Source of the DNA: Winogradskyella tangerina
GTDB taxonomy: Bacteria; Bacteroidota; Bacteroidia; Flavobacteriales; Flavobacteriaceae
DNA length: 64,000 bases
NCBI RefSeq assembly: GCF_003260205.1
Contig: NZ_QERF01000010.1
Coordinates: forward strand, 124,001 to 188,000
Reading direction: 5' to 3'
Shown: positions 36,458 through 45,773 of the stretch, one piece after another
Layout: every line of letters begins with the position of its first letter
Numbering within the stretch: the stretch's first letter is position 1
Notes under the pieces: model-generated
Database searches by the model: none
What the model was told of the DNA's origin: nothing
What the model saw: the letters and a program-made list of their open reading frames with translations, nothing else
Made by a program: the position numbers and the translations under genes

Positions 36458-37183
36458 TTAATTTTCATCTACTAAAATTCGTTTAATTGTTTTTTCAACT
36501 TCGGCCTTATTCATTCCAGGTTTCATATAAGGATGATAAAGCATTTTGATAAGATCTGCATCTAATTTTGAAAGGTCCTTAGTTTGTGTGCTATCTGGTT
36601 TTTCTTGAAAAAACATACTGTCCGTAAACCACATAGAATCGTTCATAAGACCTAAACTTTGAGTAACTTCTTCTACAATAGTATTACCTTGATTTTCGAT
36701 GGGTTCTGTGATGTCAATGTAAATTACCGCCTTTGAAATTTCGAAAGTAATTTCATTGTAGTCGACCTCAGTGTATCCCACAAAATCTTCATCTATACCA
36801 TCAAATAAATTAGGTGCTACTTCTAAGATCGTGCTTTTTTCAACTAAAAGTACAAAGGCATTACCTTTTGCAGGATTGGATGTCAGTACAATCTCAAAAC
36901 CATCCTCCGTAAGATCATTAATTTTCTCAATTGTTTGTCTAACGATAGAAGCTTGCTCACTAAATCTATCACTTCCAAAGATATAGAGGTACATAGTATT
37001 GGTCCATTTGGTCGTAACCTCTGGGCTTTCGCCAAATTCAGACTTTAAGGCTATTTCTTTAAAATAGTCTTCCAGTACACAATCATACTGCGTTGGTGTA
37101 TAATCCTCAGAAGGGGTAATAAGATAAGCAATTATTAATGCTACAATTAAAGCTGAAATAAGAAGTGCAATTCTAGTCTTCAA
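36458..37183 (-). CDS. DUF2927 family protein, membrane anchored
   Basis: 241 residues. One N-terminal transmembrane segment (ALLISALIVALIIAYLI). The motif VEEVTQSLGLMNDS near 170 and the tail SKLDADLIKMLYHPYMKPGMNKAEVE match DUF2927, a family that resembles zincin proteases. Here the HExxH-like site reads EEVTQ, so a metal site is not supported. Role unknown; probably extracytoplasmic. Confidence 0.75.
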   Translation of the reverse strand: MKTRIALLISALIVALIIAYLITPSEDYTPTQYDCVLEDYFKEIALKSEFGESPEVTTKWTNTMYLYIFGSDRFSEQASIVRQTIEKINDLTEDGFEIVLTSNPAKGNAFVLLVEKSTILEVAPNLFDGIDEDFVGYTEVDYNEITFEISKAVIYIDITEPIENQGNTIVEEVTQSLGLMNDSMWFTDSMFFQEKPDSTQTKDLSKLDADLIKMLYHPYMKPGMNKAEVEKTIKRILVDEN

Positions 37184-37335
37184 TAATTGAATTTTTTTGA
37201 TGAAGTCTGTTCTACTTTATTTTAAAAGCTCTAAGACGAAGTTCGGCATTTTTTTGCTTGACTAAAATAACTTTTCAACATAAATTTTGAAAACAAATTG
37301 TTTGACTTAAATTTACAAACTTGCTGCACAATGTA

Positions 37336-37361
37336 ACACCCTGAGCTCGTCGAAAGGGTTT
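37336..37361. repeat. Interspersed inverted repeat, copy 1
   Basis: ACCCT (37338-37342) and AGGGT (37355-37359) flank the core GAGCTCGTCGAA. The core GAGCnnnGTCGAA recurs at 51919 and, with one change, at 55087. The following bases to 37456 contain a further imperfect stem (CTGCCTTGC near 37401 and GCGTGCAGGC near 37432), the layout of short palindromic repeats common in Bacteroidetes. It lies before dnaG. Confidence 0.6.
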
Positions 37362-37459
37362 AAACATTGAAGTAAGTAATCACAGTTAAGATTAGATTGC
37401 TGCCTTGCTCCATCGCTAAAATTATGGTGGCGTGCAGGCTCAAGGATGACAAAGAATAG

Positions 37460-39427
37460 ATGATCTCACAAAATACCATAGCACAAGTTTTTGAAACTGC
37501 CCGAGTAGAGGAGGTGATTGGTGATTTTGTACAGCTAAAGAAAGCAGGAAGCAATTTTAAGGGGCTTAGTCCTTTTAGCGAAGAGCGAACACCGAGTTTT
37601 ATGGTATCGCCAGTAAAACAAATTTGGAAGGATTTCTCTAGTGGTAAAGGTGGTAATGCCGTTACATTTTTAATGGAGCACGAGCATTTCACTTATCCTG
37701 AGGCCATCAGATATTTGGCAAAAAAGTATAATATTGAGATTGAAGAGACCGAGCGCACCGACGAAGAAAAAGCACAGGCCGATGCCAGAGAAAGTTTATA
37801 TCTGGTCAGTGAGTATGCTAATGAATATTTTCAAAAAATACTTCATAAAACTGATCAAGGTAAAGCTATCGGGCTTAGTTATTTTAAGGAGCGCGGGTTT
37901 ACTGAAGACACTATAAAGAGGTTTCAACTTGGTTATTCGTTAGATGAATGGCAAGCCTTTACGGATGATGCTTTGGGCAAAGGATATCAATTAGAATTTC
38001 TGGAGAAAACCGGACTTACAATCGTAAAGGACGAAAGGCGCTTCGATAGATTTAAAGGTCGTGTGATGTTTCCGATTCATAGTATGAGTGGACGTGTGCT
38101 TGGTTTTGGTGGCCGAATTCTAACCAACGACAAAAAAGCGGCTAAGTATCTCAATTCTCCTGAGAGTGATATTTATCACAAGAGTAAAGTACTTTATGGC
38201 TTGTATTTTGCCAAACAGACTATTGCCAAAGAAGACAATTGTTATTTGGTAGAAGGTTACACTGATGTTATTCAGTTTTACCAAACAGGTGTAAAAAATG
38301 TGGTGTCCTCATCAGGTACTGCATTAACCTCTGAACAAATACGATTAATCAATCGTTTAACTAAAAATATTACGGTTCTTTTTGATGGTGACGCTGCTGG
38401 GATAAGAGCCTCAATTCGCGGAATTGACCTTATTCTTGAACAAGGGATGAATGTTAAGGTTTGTACCTTTCCTGATGGTGAAGATCCCGACAGTTTTGCA
38501 AAGTCAAACACTTTAGAAGAACTTACAGAATATCTTAATTCTAATGCCAAAGATTTCATTCAGTTTAAAGCTTCACTTTTAGTTAAGGAGGCCAATAACG
38601 ATCCCATAAAAAAGGCCGAAACCATTAGGGAAATCGTTAATAGTATTTCCAAAATCCCTGATGCCATTAAGCGCGAGATTTATGTCCGCGAATGTGCTTC
38701 AATCATGGATATTAGCGAAGATGTCTTGTTTAGTACTTTAGCGCAGATCAGTAAGAAAGAGTTTCAGGAAGCCAATAAAAAATTCAAGCAAGATCAGAAG
38801 GCTTTTGAAGTGGTTAAAAATCAACCACAGCAACAACCAAAGGTTGATGTTCAGTATGAATTAGAGCGAAAAATTATTGAGATCTTAATGCTCTATGGTG
38901 ATAGAACGGAGCAGTTTGAAGATCTTATTTTGAAAGAAGATGAGGTTTCGGGCGAATTACTTTTAGAGCCAACAATTCATGAAGCACGAGTATTTGAGAA
39001 GATTTATCTCGACCTTCAAGAAGATGAGATGATGTTTTCCAATGAAAGATTCAGACAGTTGTACTATTCCATAATAGATCGCCTCAACCAAGACGAGAAT
39101 TTTTCAACCAAAGATTTTATAAATCAGCTCGATCAAGAATCTGCTAGTGAAGTAACTACCATTCTCATGGATGATGAAAAATACAATCTTCACGATTGGG
39201 AACGTAATCATATCATCCCAAAGGAAAAAGAGCATACCGTTGCCCAATTGGTAAGCCAAACCATTCTCAGTTTAAGATGCTATCTCATAGATCAAAAGGT
39301 AGCAGAATACAAGAACGAGACCTTGAATAATGATAGTGATACGCGTTCAATTGTTGAAGACGTAAAAGACTATCTAGGTCTTAAAATGTTACTGTCTCGT
39401 AAGCTAGGTAAAGTTATTGGTGGATAG
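37460..39427 (+). CDS. dnaG: DNA primase, zinc-finger cysteines absent
   Basis: 655 residues. The N-terminal region aligns in full with bacterial primases (NFKGLSPFSEERTPSFMVSPVKQIWKDFSSGKGGN), but the Cys-His-Cys-Cys zinc ligands are replaced: Ser37, Ser40, Asp58 and Ser61, with the usual spacing retained. The TOPRIM core is intact (VEGYTDVIQFYQTG, LFDGDAAGIRASIRG, DGEDPDSF), and the C-terminal third is the helicase-interaction region. It makes RNA primers for replication. The start ATG at 37460 is preceded by the interspersed repeat. Confidence 0.95.
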   Translation: MISQNTIAQVFETARVEEVIGDFVQLKKAGSNFKGLSPFSEERTPSFMVSPVKQIWKDFSSGKGGNAVTFLMEHEHFTYPEAIRYLAKKYNIEIEETERTDEEKAQADARESLYLVSEYANEYFQKILHKTDQGKAIGLSYFKERGFTEDTIKRFQLGYSLDEWQAFTDDALGKGYQLEFLEKTGLTIVKDERRFDRFKGRVMFPIHSMSGRVLGFGGRILTNDKKAAKYLNSPESDIYHKSKVLYGLYFAKQTIAKEDNCYLVEGYTDVIQFYQTGVKNVVSSSGTALTSEQIRLINRLTKNITVLFDGDAAGIRASIRGIDLILEQGMNVKVCTFPDGEDPDSFAKSNTLEELTEYLNSNAKDFIQFKASLLVKEANNDPIKKAETIREIVNSISKIPDAIKREIYVRECASIMDISEDVLFSTLAQISKKEFQEANKKFKQDQKAFEVVKNQPQQQPKVDVQYELERKIIEILMLYGDRTEQFEDLILKEDEVSGELLLEPTIHEARVFEKIYLDLQEDEMMFSNERFRQLYYSIIDRLNQDENFSTKDFINQLDQESASEVTTILMDDEKYNLHDWERNHIIPKEKEHTVAQLVSQTILSLRCYLIDQKVAEYKNETLNNDSDTRSIVEDVKDYLGLKMLLSRKLGKVIGG

Positions 39428-39431
39428 CCAA

Positions 39432-40061
39432 CTATGTTAAATTGTGATGCTTCGCCTGGTGAATAAGATCTACAATGTTATTAACGTTCAGTTTCTTAAA
39501 AAGTCTGGCTTTATAAGTACTAACCGTCTTTTCATTGATGTTTAACTCTTCGGCGATTTCCTTGTTTTTTCTACCTATTGAAAGCAATTTTAAAACTTCA
39601 ACTTCGCGGGTAGATAATTTTTTAAACATGCGACTTCTACTCTTACGAGTGTCTTCGTAACGCAAGTGTTTATCCATTTTTTCACTTAAGGAAACTTCAC
39701 CACCATGAATTTTTCTCACGGCAGCTTCAATAGCCTCTACATCTGCAGTTTTGTTCAAATAACCGGAAGCGCCAGCTTTGAGTGTGCTGATGGCGTAAAT
39801 TTCTTCAGGTTGATGACTGAACATCAATACATTTACAGATTTGTTTTCCTTTTTAATGGCTCTTAGAGCAGTAATACCGTTAAGTTCGGGTAAATCAATT
39901 TCAGAAATGATAACATCGACCTGATGACGTCTTACGAATTCGAAAATTTCGATACCACTACTTAACTTTCCAACTACTTCAAGATCGGGTTTGCTGTTTA
40001 AGAACAATTCTAGTCCTGTTCTAACAATGGGATGGTTGTCTACAATCAATATTCGTATCAT
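39432..40061 (-). CDS. NarL/LuxR-type response regulator with altered phosphoacceptor
   Basis: 209 residues: receiver domain 1-120 and LuxR-type helix-turn-helix 145-205 (FKKLSTREVEVLKLLSIGRKNKEIAEELNINEKTVSTYKARLFKKL). In the receiver the phosphorylated Asp position is Glu54 (DVIISEIDLPELNG), and the second acidic pocket residue is Asn9 (VDNHP), while the conserved Ser/Thr and Lys (SGYLNK) remain. It may therefore be constitutively active or regulated without phosphorylation. No kinase gene lies next to it. Confidence 0.88.
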   Translation of the reverse strand: MIRILIVDNHPIVRTGLELFLNSKPDLEVVGKLSSGIEIFEFVRRHQVDVIISEIDLPELNGITALRAIKKENKSVNVLMFSHQPEEIYAISTLKAGASGYLNKTADVEAIEAAVRKIHGGEVSLSEKMDKHLRYEDTRKSRSRMFKKLSTREVEVLKLLSIGRKNKEIAEELNINEKTVSTYKARLFKKLNVNNIVDLIHQAKHHNLT

Positions 40062-40199
40062 GACAATTGATTTTAGTTAGGGTTAATAGTGCGACAACAA
40101 AAACTAAGCTAAGAGATTGCGGCAGGATTGGTTTTGTAAAAATAGTCAAAAATTAAGCACTTATCGCAATTTATTCGACCAATTGTAATAAATTTCTTA

Positions 40200-40991
40200 T
40201 TATTTCTTCAATTCTTTAGGGATTTCGCAAACAGGAATCGGAACCATTTTATGCTGGTTCATGGTGTTAAATCGTTTGAAAATTTTGAAAACCTCTTTTT
40301 GTCTTCCTTCAAAATCAGATTCTGTCTTGCCTTCATCATTCATTTCCATTGCCCACTCTAATTCTGGATACGAAGCACCAATTTGATCTTCATCTGTTCG
40401 GTTATCGCCCCAAAGGCCATCTGTTGGAGCAGCGTCTAAAATTTCCTGATTAACACCCAAATGTGCAGCAAGGGCATAAACTTCTGTTTTTAGGAGATCT
40501 GCAATCGGACTAAGATCTACGCCACCATCTCCATATTTTGTATAGAAACCTACACCAAAATCTTCAACCTTGTTACCAGTTCCGGCTACGAGTAGTTTTT
40601 CGTAAGCAGCAAAATAATACAAGCTAGTCATTCTTAGGCGTGCTCTGGTATTGGCTAAGGACATAAAACGATCTTCTTCATTTTCCACCTCAGGAAAAGC
40701 GTCTTTTAGGCTTTCAAAAACAGGTGTCAGATTTACTTGGGTCATTCTAACCTTCGGGAATTGCGCTTTAAGCCAATTGATATGATTAAGAGCTCTCGAT
40801 ACTTGTTTTTCAGATTGATGAATGGGCATTTCAAGACAATGTACCTCTAAGCCTGTTTTAGCACAGAGGGTTGAAGTCAGGGCAGAATCGATTCCGCCAG
40901 ATATTCCAATTACAAATCCTTTCATGCCGGCATTAGTAGCATAGTCTTTCAGCCAATTGACGATATGGTTAACAACTTTTTCTGTTTGCAT
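40200..40991 (-). CDS. nadE: NH3-dependent NAD synthetase
   Basis: 263 residues; adenylates deamido-NAD and amidates it with ammonia to NAD. GISGGIDSALTSTLCAKT is the P-loop of the ATP pyrophosphatase type. GTGNKVEDFGVGFYTKYGDGGVDLSPIADLLKTEV and AAPTDGLWGDNRTDEDQIG are typical of the short bacterial enzyme without glutaminase domain. It is divergent from gldB, a common gene order in flavobacteria. Confidence 0.94.
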   Translation of the reverse strand: MQTEKVVNHIVNWLKDYATNAGMKGFVIGISGGIDSALTSTLCAKTGLEVHCLEMPIHQSEKQVSRALNHINWLKAQFPKVRMTQVNLTPVFESLKDAFPEVENEEDRFMSLANTRARLRMTSLYYFAAYEKLLVAGTGNKVEDFGVGFYTKYGDGGVDLSPIADLLKTEVYALAAHLGVNQEILDAAPTDGLWGDNRTDEDQIGASYPELEWAMEMNDEGKTESDFEGRQKEVFKIFKRFNTMNQHKMVPIPVCEIPKELKK

Positions 40992-41019
40992 AATGTTTAA
41001 AATTTTCTACAAAGAAGTG

Positions 41020-41027
41020 TACCTTTG
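41020..41027 (+). promoter_or_regulatory. -7 element of gldB
   Basis: TACCTTTG matches TAnnTTTG exactly and overlaps the in-frame TTG at 41025, so translation begins further down at an ATG (41064 or 41076). Confidence 0.5.
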
Positions 41028-41063
41028 CACAACAAAAATAGCGGAATCGTGTTAGGTTTAAAA

Positions 41064-42038
41064 ATGTTTCATTCAATGTCTTCAAGAATTATCATATTAA
41101 TAATATTGGGCACTTTTTTTATGTCTTGTAATGAGGATTCAAAGTTAGAATCAGAGATTTCTAAAATTGAGGCGGATTTTATCGTTGAGCGATTCGACAA
41201 AGCCTATCAGGAGGCAAGTCCTGCTGATCTGCCAAAACTTAAAAATGCCTACCCGTTTTTGTTTTCTAAAAATGATCCTGACTCTGTTTGGATTAAGAAA
41301 ATGAATGATCCTCTTCAAGCAGAGTTGCTTAAAGAAGTGAGTAAGGCTTATTCAGATTTTACTCAGGTGAAGAATGACCTTACGGGGCTTTTTCAACATC
41401 TGAAATATTACGATAAAACATTCTCTGTACCACGTGTAGTAACTCTAACCAATGATGTGGATTACCGTAATAAAACTATTGTGACAGATTCGTTAGTGCT
41501 TATTGCGCTTGATAATTTTTTAGGTGAAGATCATGAGTTTTATCAAAATATCCCGATGTATCTCGCCCAAAATATGACTCAAAATCAGATTGTGCCCGAA
41601 TTGGCGGATGGTTATGCAAGGAAATATACATTTCAGTCTGAACGGAATACATTTCTAGATGAAATGATTTACTTCGGAAAGCTACTTTATTTTAAAGATA
41701 AAATGATACCGTTTTTATCTGATGCTGAAAAAATGGGTTACACAGAACAAGAATTGAAATGGGCTGAAGCAAATGAAAGTCCGATTTGGAGTCATTTTAT
41801 TGAGAATGAAATGCTGTATAGTACCGACAGTAAATTACCAAGTCGATTTATTGCGGATGCGCCGTTTTCAAAATTTTATTTACAGTTAGACAATGAATCT
41901 CCCGGGAGATTAGGACAATATATTGGATGGCAGATCGTAAGAGCTTATGCCGAAAAAACAGGTGAAGGTGTTTTTCAAGTTTTACAAAAAGAACCAGAAG
42001 ACATCTTTGCAATTGCAAAATTTAAACCTAAGAAATAA
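41064..42038 (+). CDS. gldB: Gliding-motility lipoprotein GldB
   Basis: 324 residues from ATG 41064 (312 from ATG 41076). The signal sequence SSRIIILIILGTFFMSC ends in a lipobox, so it is a lipoprotein. The sequence pattern (ADFIVERFDKAYQEA, LPKLKNAYPFLF, YYDKTFSVPRVVTLTNDVDYRNKTIVTDSLVLIALDNFLG) matches GldB, an essential part of the gliding/T9SS apparatus. The next gene gldC overlaps by TAATG. GldB lies in the cell envelope. Confidence 0.9.
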   Translation: MFHSMSSRIIILIILGTFFMSCNEDSKLESEISKIEADFIVERFDKAYQEASPADLPKLKNAYPFLFSKNDPDSVWIKKMNDPLQAELLKEVSKAYSDFTQVKNDLTGLFQHLKYYDKTFSVPRVVTLTNDVDYRNKTIVTDSLVLIALDNFLGEDHEFYQNIPMYLAQNMTQNQIVPELADGYARKYTFQSERNTFLDEMIYFGKLLYFKDKMIPFLSDAEKMGYTEQELKWAEANESPIWSHFIENEMLYSTDSKLPSRFIADAPFSKFYLQLDNESPGRLGQYIGWQIVRAYAEKTGEGVFQVLQKEPEDIFAIAKFKPKK

Positions 42039-42373
42039 TGGCAAAAACCATAACATCTAAAATAGAATTGAATGTAGAACTCGATGAAAATCGCGTACCA
42101 GAGCGTCTCAATTGGTCCGCCCAAGATGGAGGAGTTCAGAATGAAGAAGCTAAAGCTATAATGCTTTCAGTGTGGGACAGTAATGCACAGGAAACACTTA
42201 AAATAGACTTATGGACCAAGGACATGCCTGTGGATGAGATGAAACTGTTTTTTCATCAAACGTTAGTCACTATGAGTGATACATTTTTGAGAGCTACTCA
42301 AGATGAAAAGATGACGGCCACTATGCGCGACTTCTGCGATTACTTTGCCGACAAACTAGAGTTGAAAAAGTAG
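42038..42373 (+). CDS. gldC: Gliding-motility protein GldC
   Basis: 111 residues, the usual length for GldC. The sequence (ITSKIELNVELDENRVPERLNWSAQDGG, AKAIMLSVWDSNAQETLKIDLWTKDMPVDEMK) matches the family. It is soluble, supports gliding, and is translationally coupled to gldB. GldC is not essential for gliding in the model species. Confidence 0.92.
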   Translation: MAKTITSKIELNVELDENRVPERLNWSAQDGGVQNEEAKAIMLSVWDSNAQETLKIDLWTKDMPVDEMKLFFHQTLVTMSDTFLRATQDEKMTATMRDFCDYFADKLELKK

Positions 42374-42380
42374 AGAGAAA

Positions 42381-43118
42381 TCAACTTCCAGATTTATAAA
42401 AAGGCACTGTATTAAAGCAATCGGCCTCGGTGGCGTTGGCATAATCTGGGTTTCGTCTTTTGAACCTCATAAATTTTGAAGTGTCATAAACCTCCCAGAT
42501 AACAAGTTCGTTATGACGACCCGTCCTTGTTTTAAGGTCAATTTCATTTTGTCTTATGATCTTTTCTACCGCCTCTTTATCGCCGATTTTCATCACCTTT
42601 CGTGAGCTATGTCCTTTGTAGATCTTGTTGACGATCCAATAGAATCGCACAGCCGGTTTTGGAGCATCAATTTCTTTTGGTTCAATACTATTTTCTTCCA
42701 CAACACTGCCTTCAGCCTTAACCTGTGTTGTTAATTTCTGACCTTCGTCTAAGCTTTCAATTTGGTTTGAAGCAATATCTTTTGAAAAGTGATCCGTTGG
42801 TTTATGAAGGATCAAGGTTATAATAATGAGTTTATTATGCACCTTAACCTCTGTAACATATCTACCATTTGGAAAATCTGTTAATGGAATTTTCGTCTGT
42901 TTACTGTCAACGACTATTGATCTTTCAAAATTGTCATTAAATATTGCAACTTTGGTAATGTCTCGTTGACCTTCAAGAATTAAAGTATCACCGGTTTTAT
43001 TTAAACTGTGTTTCAATTCTTCAGCTCGGTAATCGATATTTTGTAGCAGAGTAGCATTTTGACCATAGAAAAGTGTCGTCAAAAGCAAAAAAAGTATAGC
43101 ACATCCTTTTTTCATCAT
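42381..43118 (-). CDS. Secreted protein, unrecognised family (paralogue of 47234-48007)
   Basis: 245 residues from ATG 43118 (244 from 43115); the longer frame to 43145 is less likely since the signal peptide MKKGCAILFLLLTTLFYGQ begins here. The N-terminal half (ATLLQNIDYRAEELKHSLNKTGDTLILEGQRDITKVAIFN) and C-terminal RKVMKIGDKEAVEKIIRQ ... ELVIWEVYDTSKFMRFKRRNPDYANATEADCFNTVPFY match, with gaps, the protein at 47234. Function unknown; the conserved aromatic tail motif 'WEVYDxxKF' is the best mark. Confidence 0.65.
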   Translation of the reverse strand: MMKKGCAILFLLLTTLFYGQNATLLQNIDYRAEELKHSLNKTGDTLILEGQRDITKVAIFNDNFERSIVVDSKQTKIPLTDFPNGRYVTEVKVHNKLIIITLILHKPTDHFSKDIASNQIESLDEGQKLTTQVKAEGSVVEENSIEPKEIDAPKPAVRFYWIVNKIYKGHSSRKVMKIGDKEAVEKIIRQNEIDLKTRTGRHNELVIWEVYDTSKFMRFKRRNPDYANATEADCFNTVPFYKSGS

Positions 43119-43329
43119 AAGTAGGTTTTTGTTCGGGGGAAACAAATAATAATTAAATTATAAAAACCTTTTGAGGGTCTTGAGGTAAAGGTAACTATTG
43201 AATAGATCCAATTGCTACTATTAGGCTAAAGGGTATTTTTTTATGATAAAATGAGTGTGGTTTCGATAAAAGACGAAAATAAGTGACGAATGAAAGCGCG
43301 TTTTAAAGTGAAATGTATGTAGTCTATCT

Positions 43330-43791
43330 TCAGAATGTTACGTTAATTGTAGCGTCTAGATATCGCTTATAATTAGGTTGAGGAGCCAATTTTAATACCG
43401 CATCGATCCATGCTAAGCGTTCATGATTAATAATCTCTAATTCCCAAATACAAGGGGCGAGGCCGTTACCTGATAACTGTTCAAAATTATCGAGCTGATC
43501 ATAGTTAGATTTAAAAATATGTGTGTTCAGCATATTGTCGCCAACCCACCAATTAATTAGTGTAAAAATACCTTCGGTCCCGGCATGTAAAATTAAAAAT
43601 CCAATATGATTATGTTGGGCATTAAATCCATTATGAATTGCAAGCCATTCTGGTAATTTTTCTTTGACGTTTGAATAAAAATCTGAATAATCAAATTCGC
43701 CTTGCTTAGTAATGGTATAGACCTTAATCGACCAATCGTTTACCTTCAAGAGTTCCTTGAATTTTATATGTCGAGGTTTATATATTGCCAT
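43330..43791 (-). CDS. Conserved-looking hypothetical protein, no signal
   Basis: 153 residues, soluble. No signal peptide or membrane segment; the tail ends APQPNYKRYLDATINVTF. The segment GFNAQHNHIGFLILHAGTEGIFTLINWWVGDNMLNTHIFKS carries a dense set of aromatic residues and HxH. I do not recognise the family. It is monocistronic with a 180-base gap on both sides. Confidence 0.55.
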   Translation of the reverse strand: MAIYKPRHIKFKELLKVNDWSIKVYTITKQGEFDYSDFYSNVKEKLPEWLAIHNGFNAQHNHIGFLILHAGTEGIFTLINWWVGDNMLNTHIFKSNYDQLDNFEQLSGNGLAPCIWELEIINHERLAWIDAVLKLAPQPNYKRYLDATINVTF

Positions 43792-43942
43792 CAGATATTA
43801 GATATTTAGTTTAACAATTTGTAACGCATTGGTAATATTGCGATAATACTAGAATGTTATTTACAAACTATATTTGTGTCGCTATTAATCGTTATTGAAA
43901 CATTAGTTGGGCCTTCGCAATGAGAAGGAAACTAGTGTTTTT

Positions 43943-45670
43943 TTATTTGTCTACACTGTAAACAACTTCTCCATTGAATATGGTCATTACAACCTTAGTG
44001 TCTAAGATCTTAGATTCTTCAACCGTCATAAGATCCTGGTCGTAAATTGTGAAATCTGCTAACTTACCTGCAGTAATTGAGCCTTTAATATCTTCTTCAA
44101 AAGCCCCATAGGCAGCATCTAGAGTATAGGATCGCAACGCCTGAGTTCTTGTCATTTTTTGTTCAGGTTCATAGCCGCCTTCAGGAGTTCCTTTCAAGGT
44201 TTTTCTGCTTACACTGGCATAGAAACTTGCAATAGGATTTATGGGTTCTACTGGAACATCTGTGCCATTTACAATCGGGACACCACTTTGAAGCAGATCT
44301 TGCCACATGTAAGCACCTTCTTTAATCCGTTTTTCACCTAGTCGATCAATTGCCCATGGACGATCAGAAGACATATGAACCGCTTGCATTGCCGGTATAA
44401 CCTTCAAGGCCGCGAAACGTGGAATATCATCTGGATGTAAATGTTGTGCGTGTTCTATTCTGAATCTGTGATCGGTTGCAGCCTCAGGCATTTTTTCAAA
44501 TGCCATTTCGTAGCGATCTAGAATTTCGCGATTAGCACGATCACCAATGGCATGAGAACAAACTTGAAAACCATTTTTAAGTCCATTAAATGCGGTTTCT
44601 TTTACAAATTCCATTGGTAAGGTTTCATGCCCAAAATGATCAGGGCGATCTGAATATGGTTCTAGCAGCCACGCGCCACGTGAGCCAAGAGCGCCATCAC
44701 AATTTAATTTAACCGACCTAATGGTGAATAAATGATCTTCATCAATCATTACTCCTTTTTCGTACCAAGTACTCAGTAGTTCCTTGTCCCATCCAGTAAG
44801 CATGGCATAAATTCGCGTTTGCATTTTACCTTCAGATTTCATTTTCTCATAAAGTGCAATAGTCTCTTTTGGAATACCAGCATCATGAAAACTTGTGATT
44901 CCATTTTTATGGCAAGCTTCAACAGCAAGATCAAAAGCCTTGATATCACTTTCTGGAGTCCGTTCTGGAATATGTTGAGTAATTAAAGTCTGTGCACGCT
45001 CATTAAATACACCTGTAGGTCGCCCAGATGCATCAACCAATACTTCACCACCTTCAACTTCATATTTTCTTACACCATCTAACGAAAGGTCTAATAAGCC
45101 TGCAATTTCCATTGCTTTTTCATTTGCAAAACCTGCATGTCCACTAGCATGTCTTAGATAAACTGGGTTGTCAGGAGAAATTGCACTGAGCAAATGATGT
45201 GTTTGAAATCCGAGGACAACTTCAGACGGCATACTATCCCACTTGCTTTGGTGCCAGCCACGGCCGGTGATCCATTCACCTGGCTTACTTGATTTAACGC
45301 GTTCAGCGACGGCATCGATAATGGCTTGATAACTTGTAGTATTCAATAGATCTAAATTGAGTTCATTGTAGCCCAATCCCATAAAATGACCGTGGCCTTC
45401 AATTAAACCTGGGGTCATGGTTTTACCTTTTAGATCGATTATTTCGGTTTGTTCATTTTTATAAGTTTCAGCTTCAGCAAGCGAACCTGCAAATAGAATT
45501 TTGTTGTCTTTTGTAGCTACGGCTTCAACGGTTACAGAAGTAGAATCTACCGTATAAATAGTGCCTCCATAAATGAGCATGGTGGCGTATTCTTTCTCTG
45601 GATTTGTACAAGCAATTGTGGTGACAAGAGCCAAAATTACAATGGCAAATAGGGATAATCTAGATTTCAT
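43943..45670 (-). CDS. Lipoprotein amidohydrolase (YtcJ-like, amidohydrolase family 3)
   Basis: 575 residues. Signal sequence ends in TIACTNP (lipidated Cys21). Metal-dependent hydrolase core: PGLIEGHGHFMGLG (first HxH pair), FHDAGIPKETIALYEK, LNCDGALGSRGAW, HAIGDRANREILDRYE, RIEHAQHLHPDDIPRFA and NGTDVPVEPINPIASFYASVSRKT. YtcJ-type enzymes act on amides or N-formyl compounds; the substrate here is not predictable. Located in the envelope. Monocistronic. Confidence 0.88.
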   Translation of the reverse strand: MKSRLSLFAIVILALVTTIACTNPEKEYATMLIYGGTIYTVDSTSVTVEAVATKDNKILFAGSLAEAETYKNEQTEIIDLKGKTMTPGLIEGHGHFMGLGYNELNLDLLNTTSYQAIIDAVAERVKSSKPGEWITGRGWHQSKWDSMPSEVVLGFQTHHLLSAISPDNPVYLRHASGHAGFANEKAMEIAGLLDLSLDGVRKYEVEGGEVLVDASGRPTGVFNERAQTLITQHIPERTPESDIKAFDLAVEACHKNGITSFHDAGIPKETIALYEKMKSEGKMQTRIYAMLTGWDKELLSTWYEKGVMIDEDHLFTIRSVKLNCDGALGSRGAWLLEPYSDRPDHFGHETLPMEFVKETAFNGLKNGFQVCSHAIGDRANREILDRYEMAFEKMPEAATDHRFRIEHAQHLHPDDIPRFAALKVIPAMQAVHMSSDRPWAIDRLGEKRIKEGAYMWQDLLQSGVPIVNGTDVPVEPINPIASFYASVSRKTLKGTPEGGYEPEQKMTRTQALRSYTLDAAYGAFEEDIKGSITAGKLADFTIYDQDLMTVEESKILDTKVVMTIFNGEVVYSVDK

Positions 45671-45773
45671 ATAAGGTTAGTTTAAAAGCCTAAGTTACGA
45701 ATAAATCAGGTATTTGACGACCGAGTTTTCGAGGATACTTTCGTTCTATTAGAGGATCTTAATCAAGAATAAC

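Noticed and set aside
37360-37692. Minus-strand ORF of 110 residues before and inside dnaG
   Set aside because: It runs through the interspersed repeat and opposite the conserved dnaG N-terminus, and has no homologous pattern; a shadow frame.
43146-43329. Regulatory RNA or small gene in the gap
   Set aside because: No hairpin with T-run, no promoter element and no frame above a few codons.
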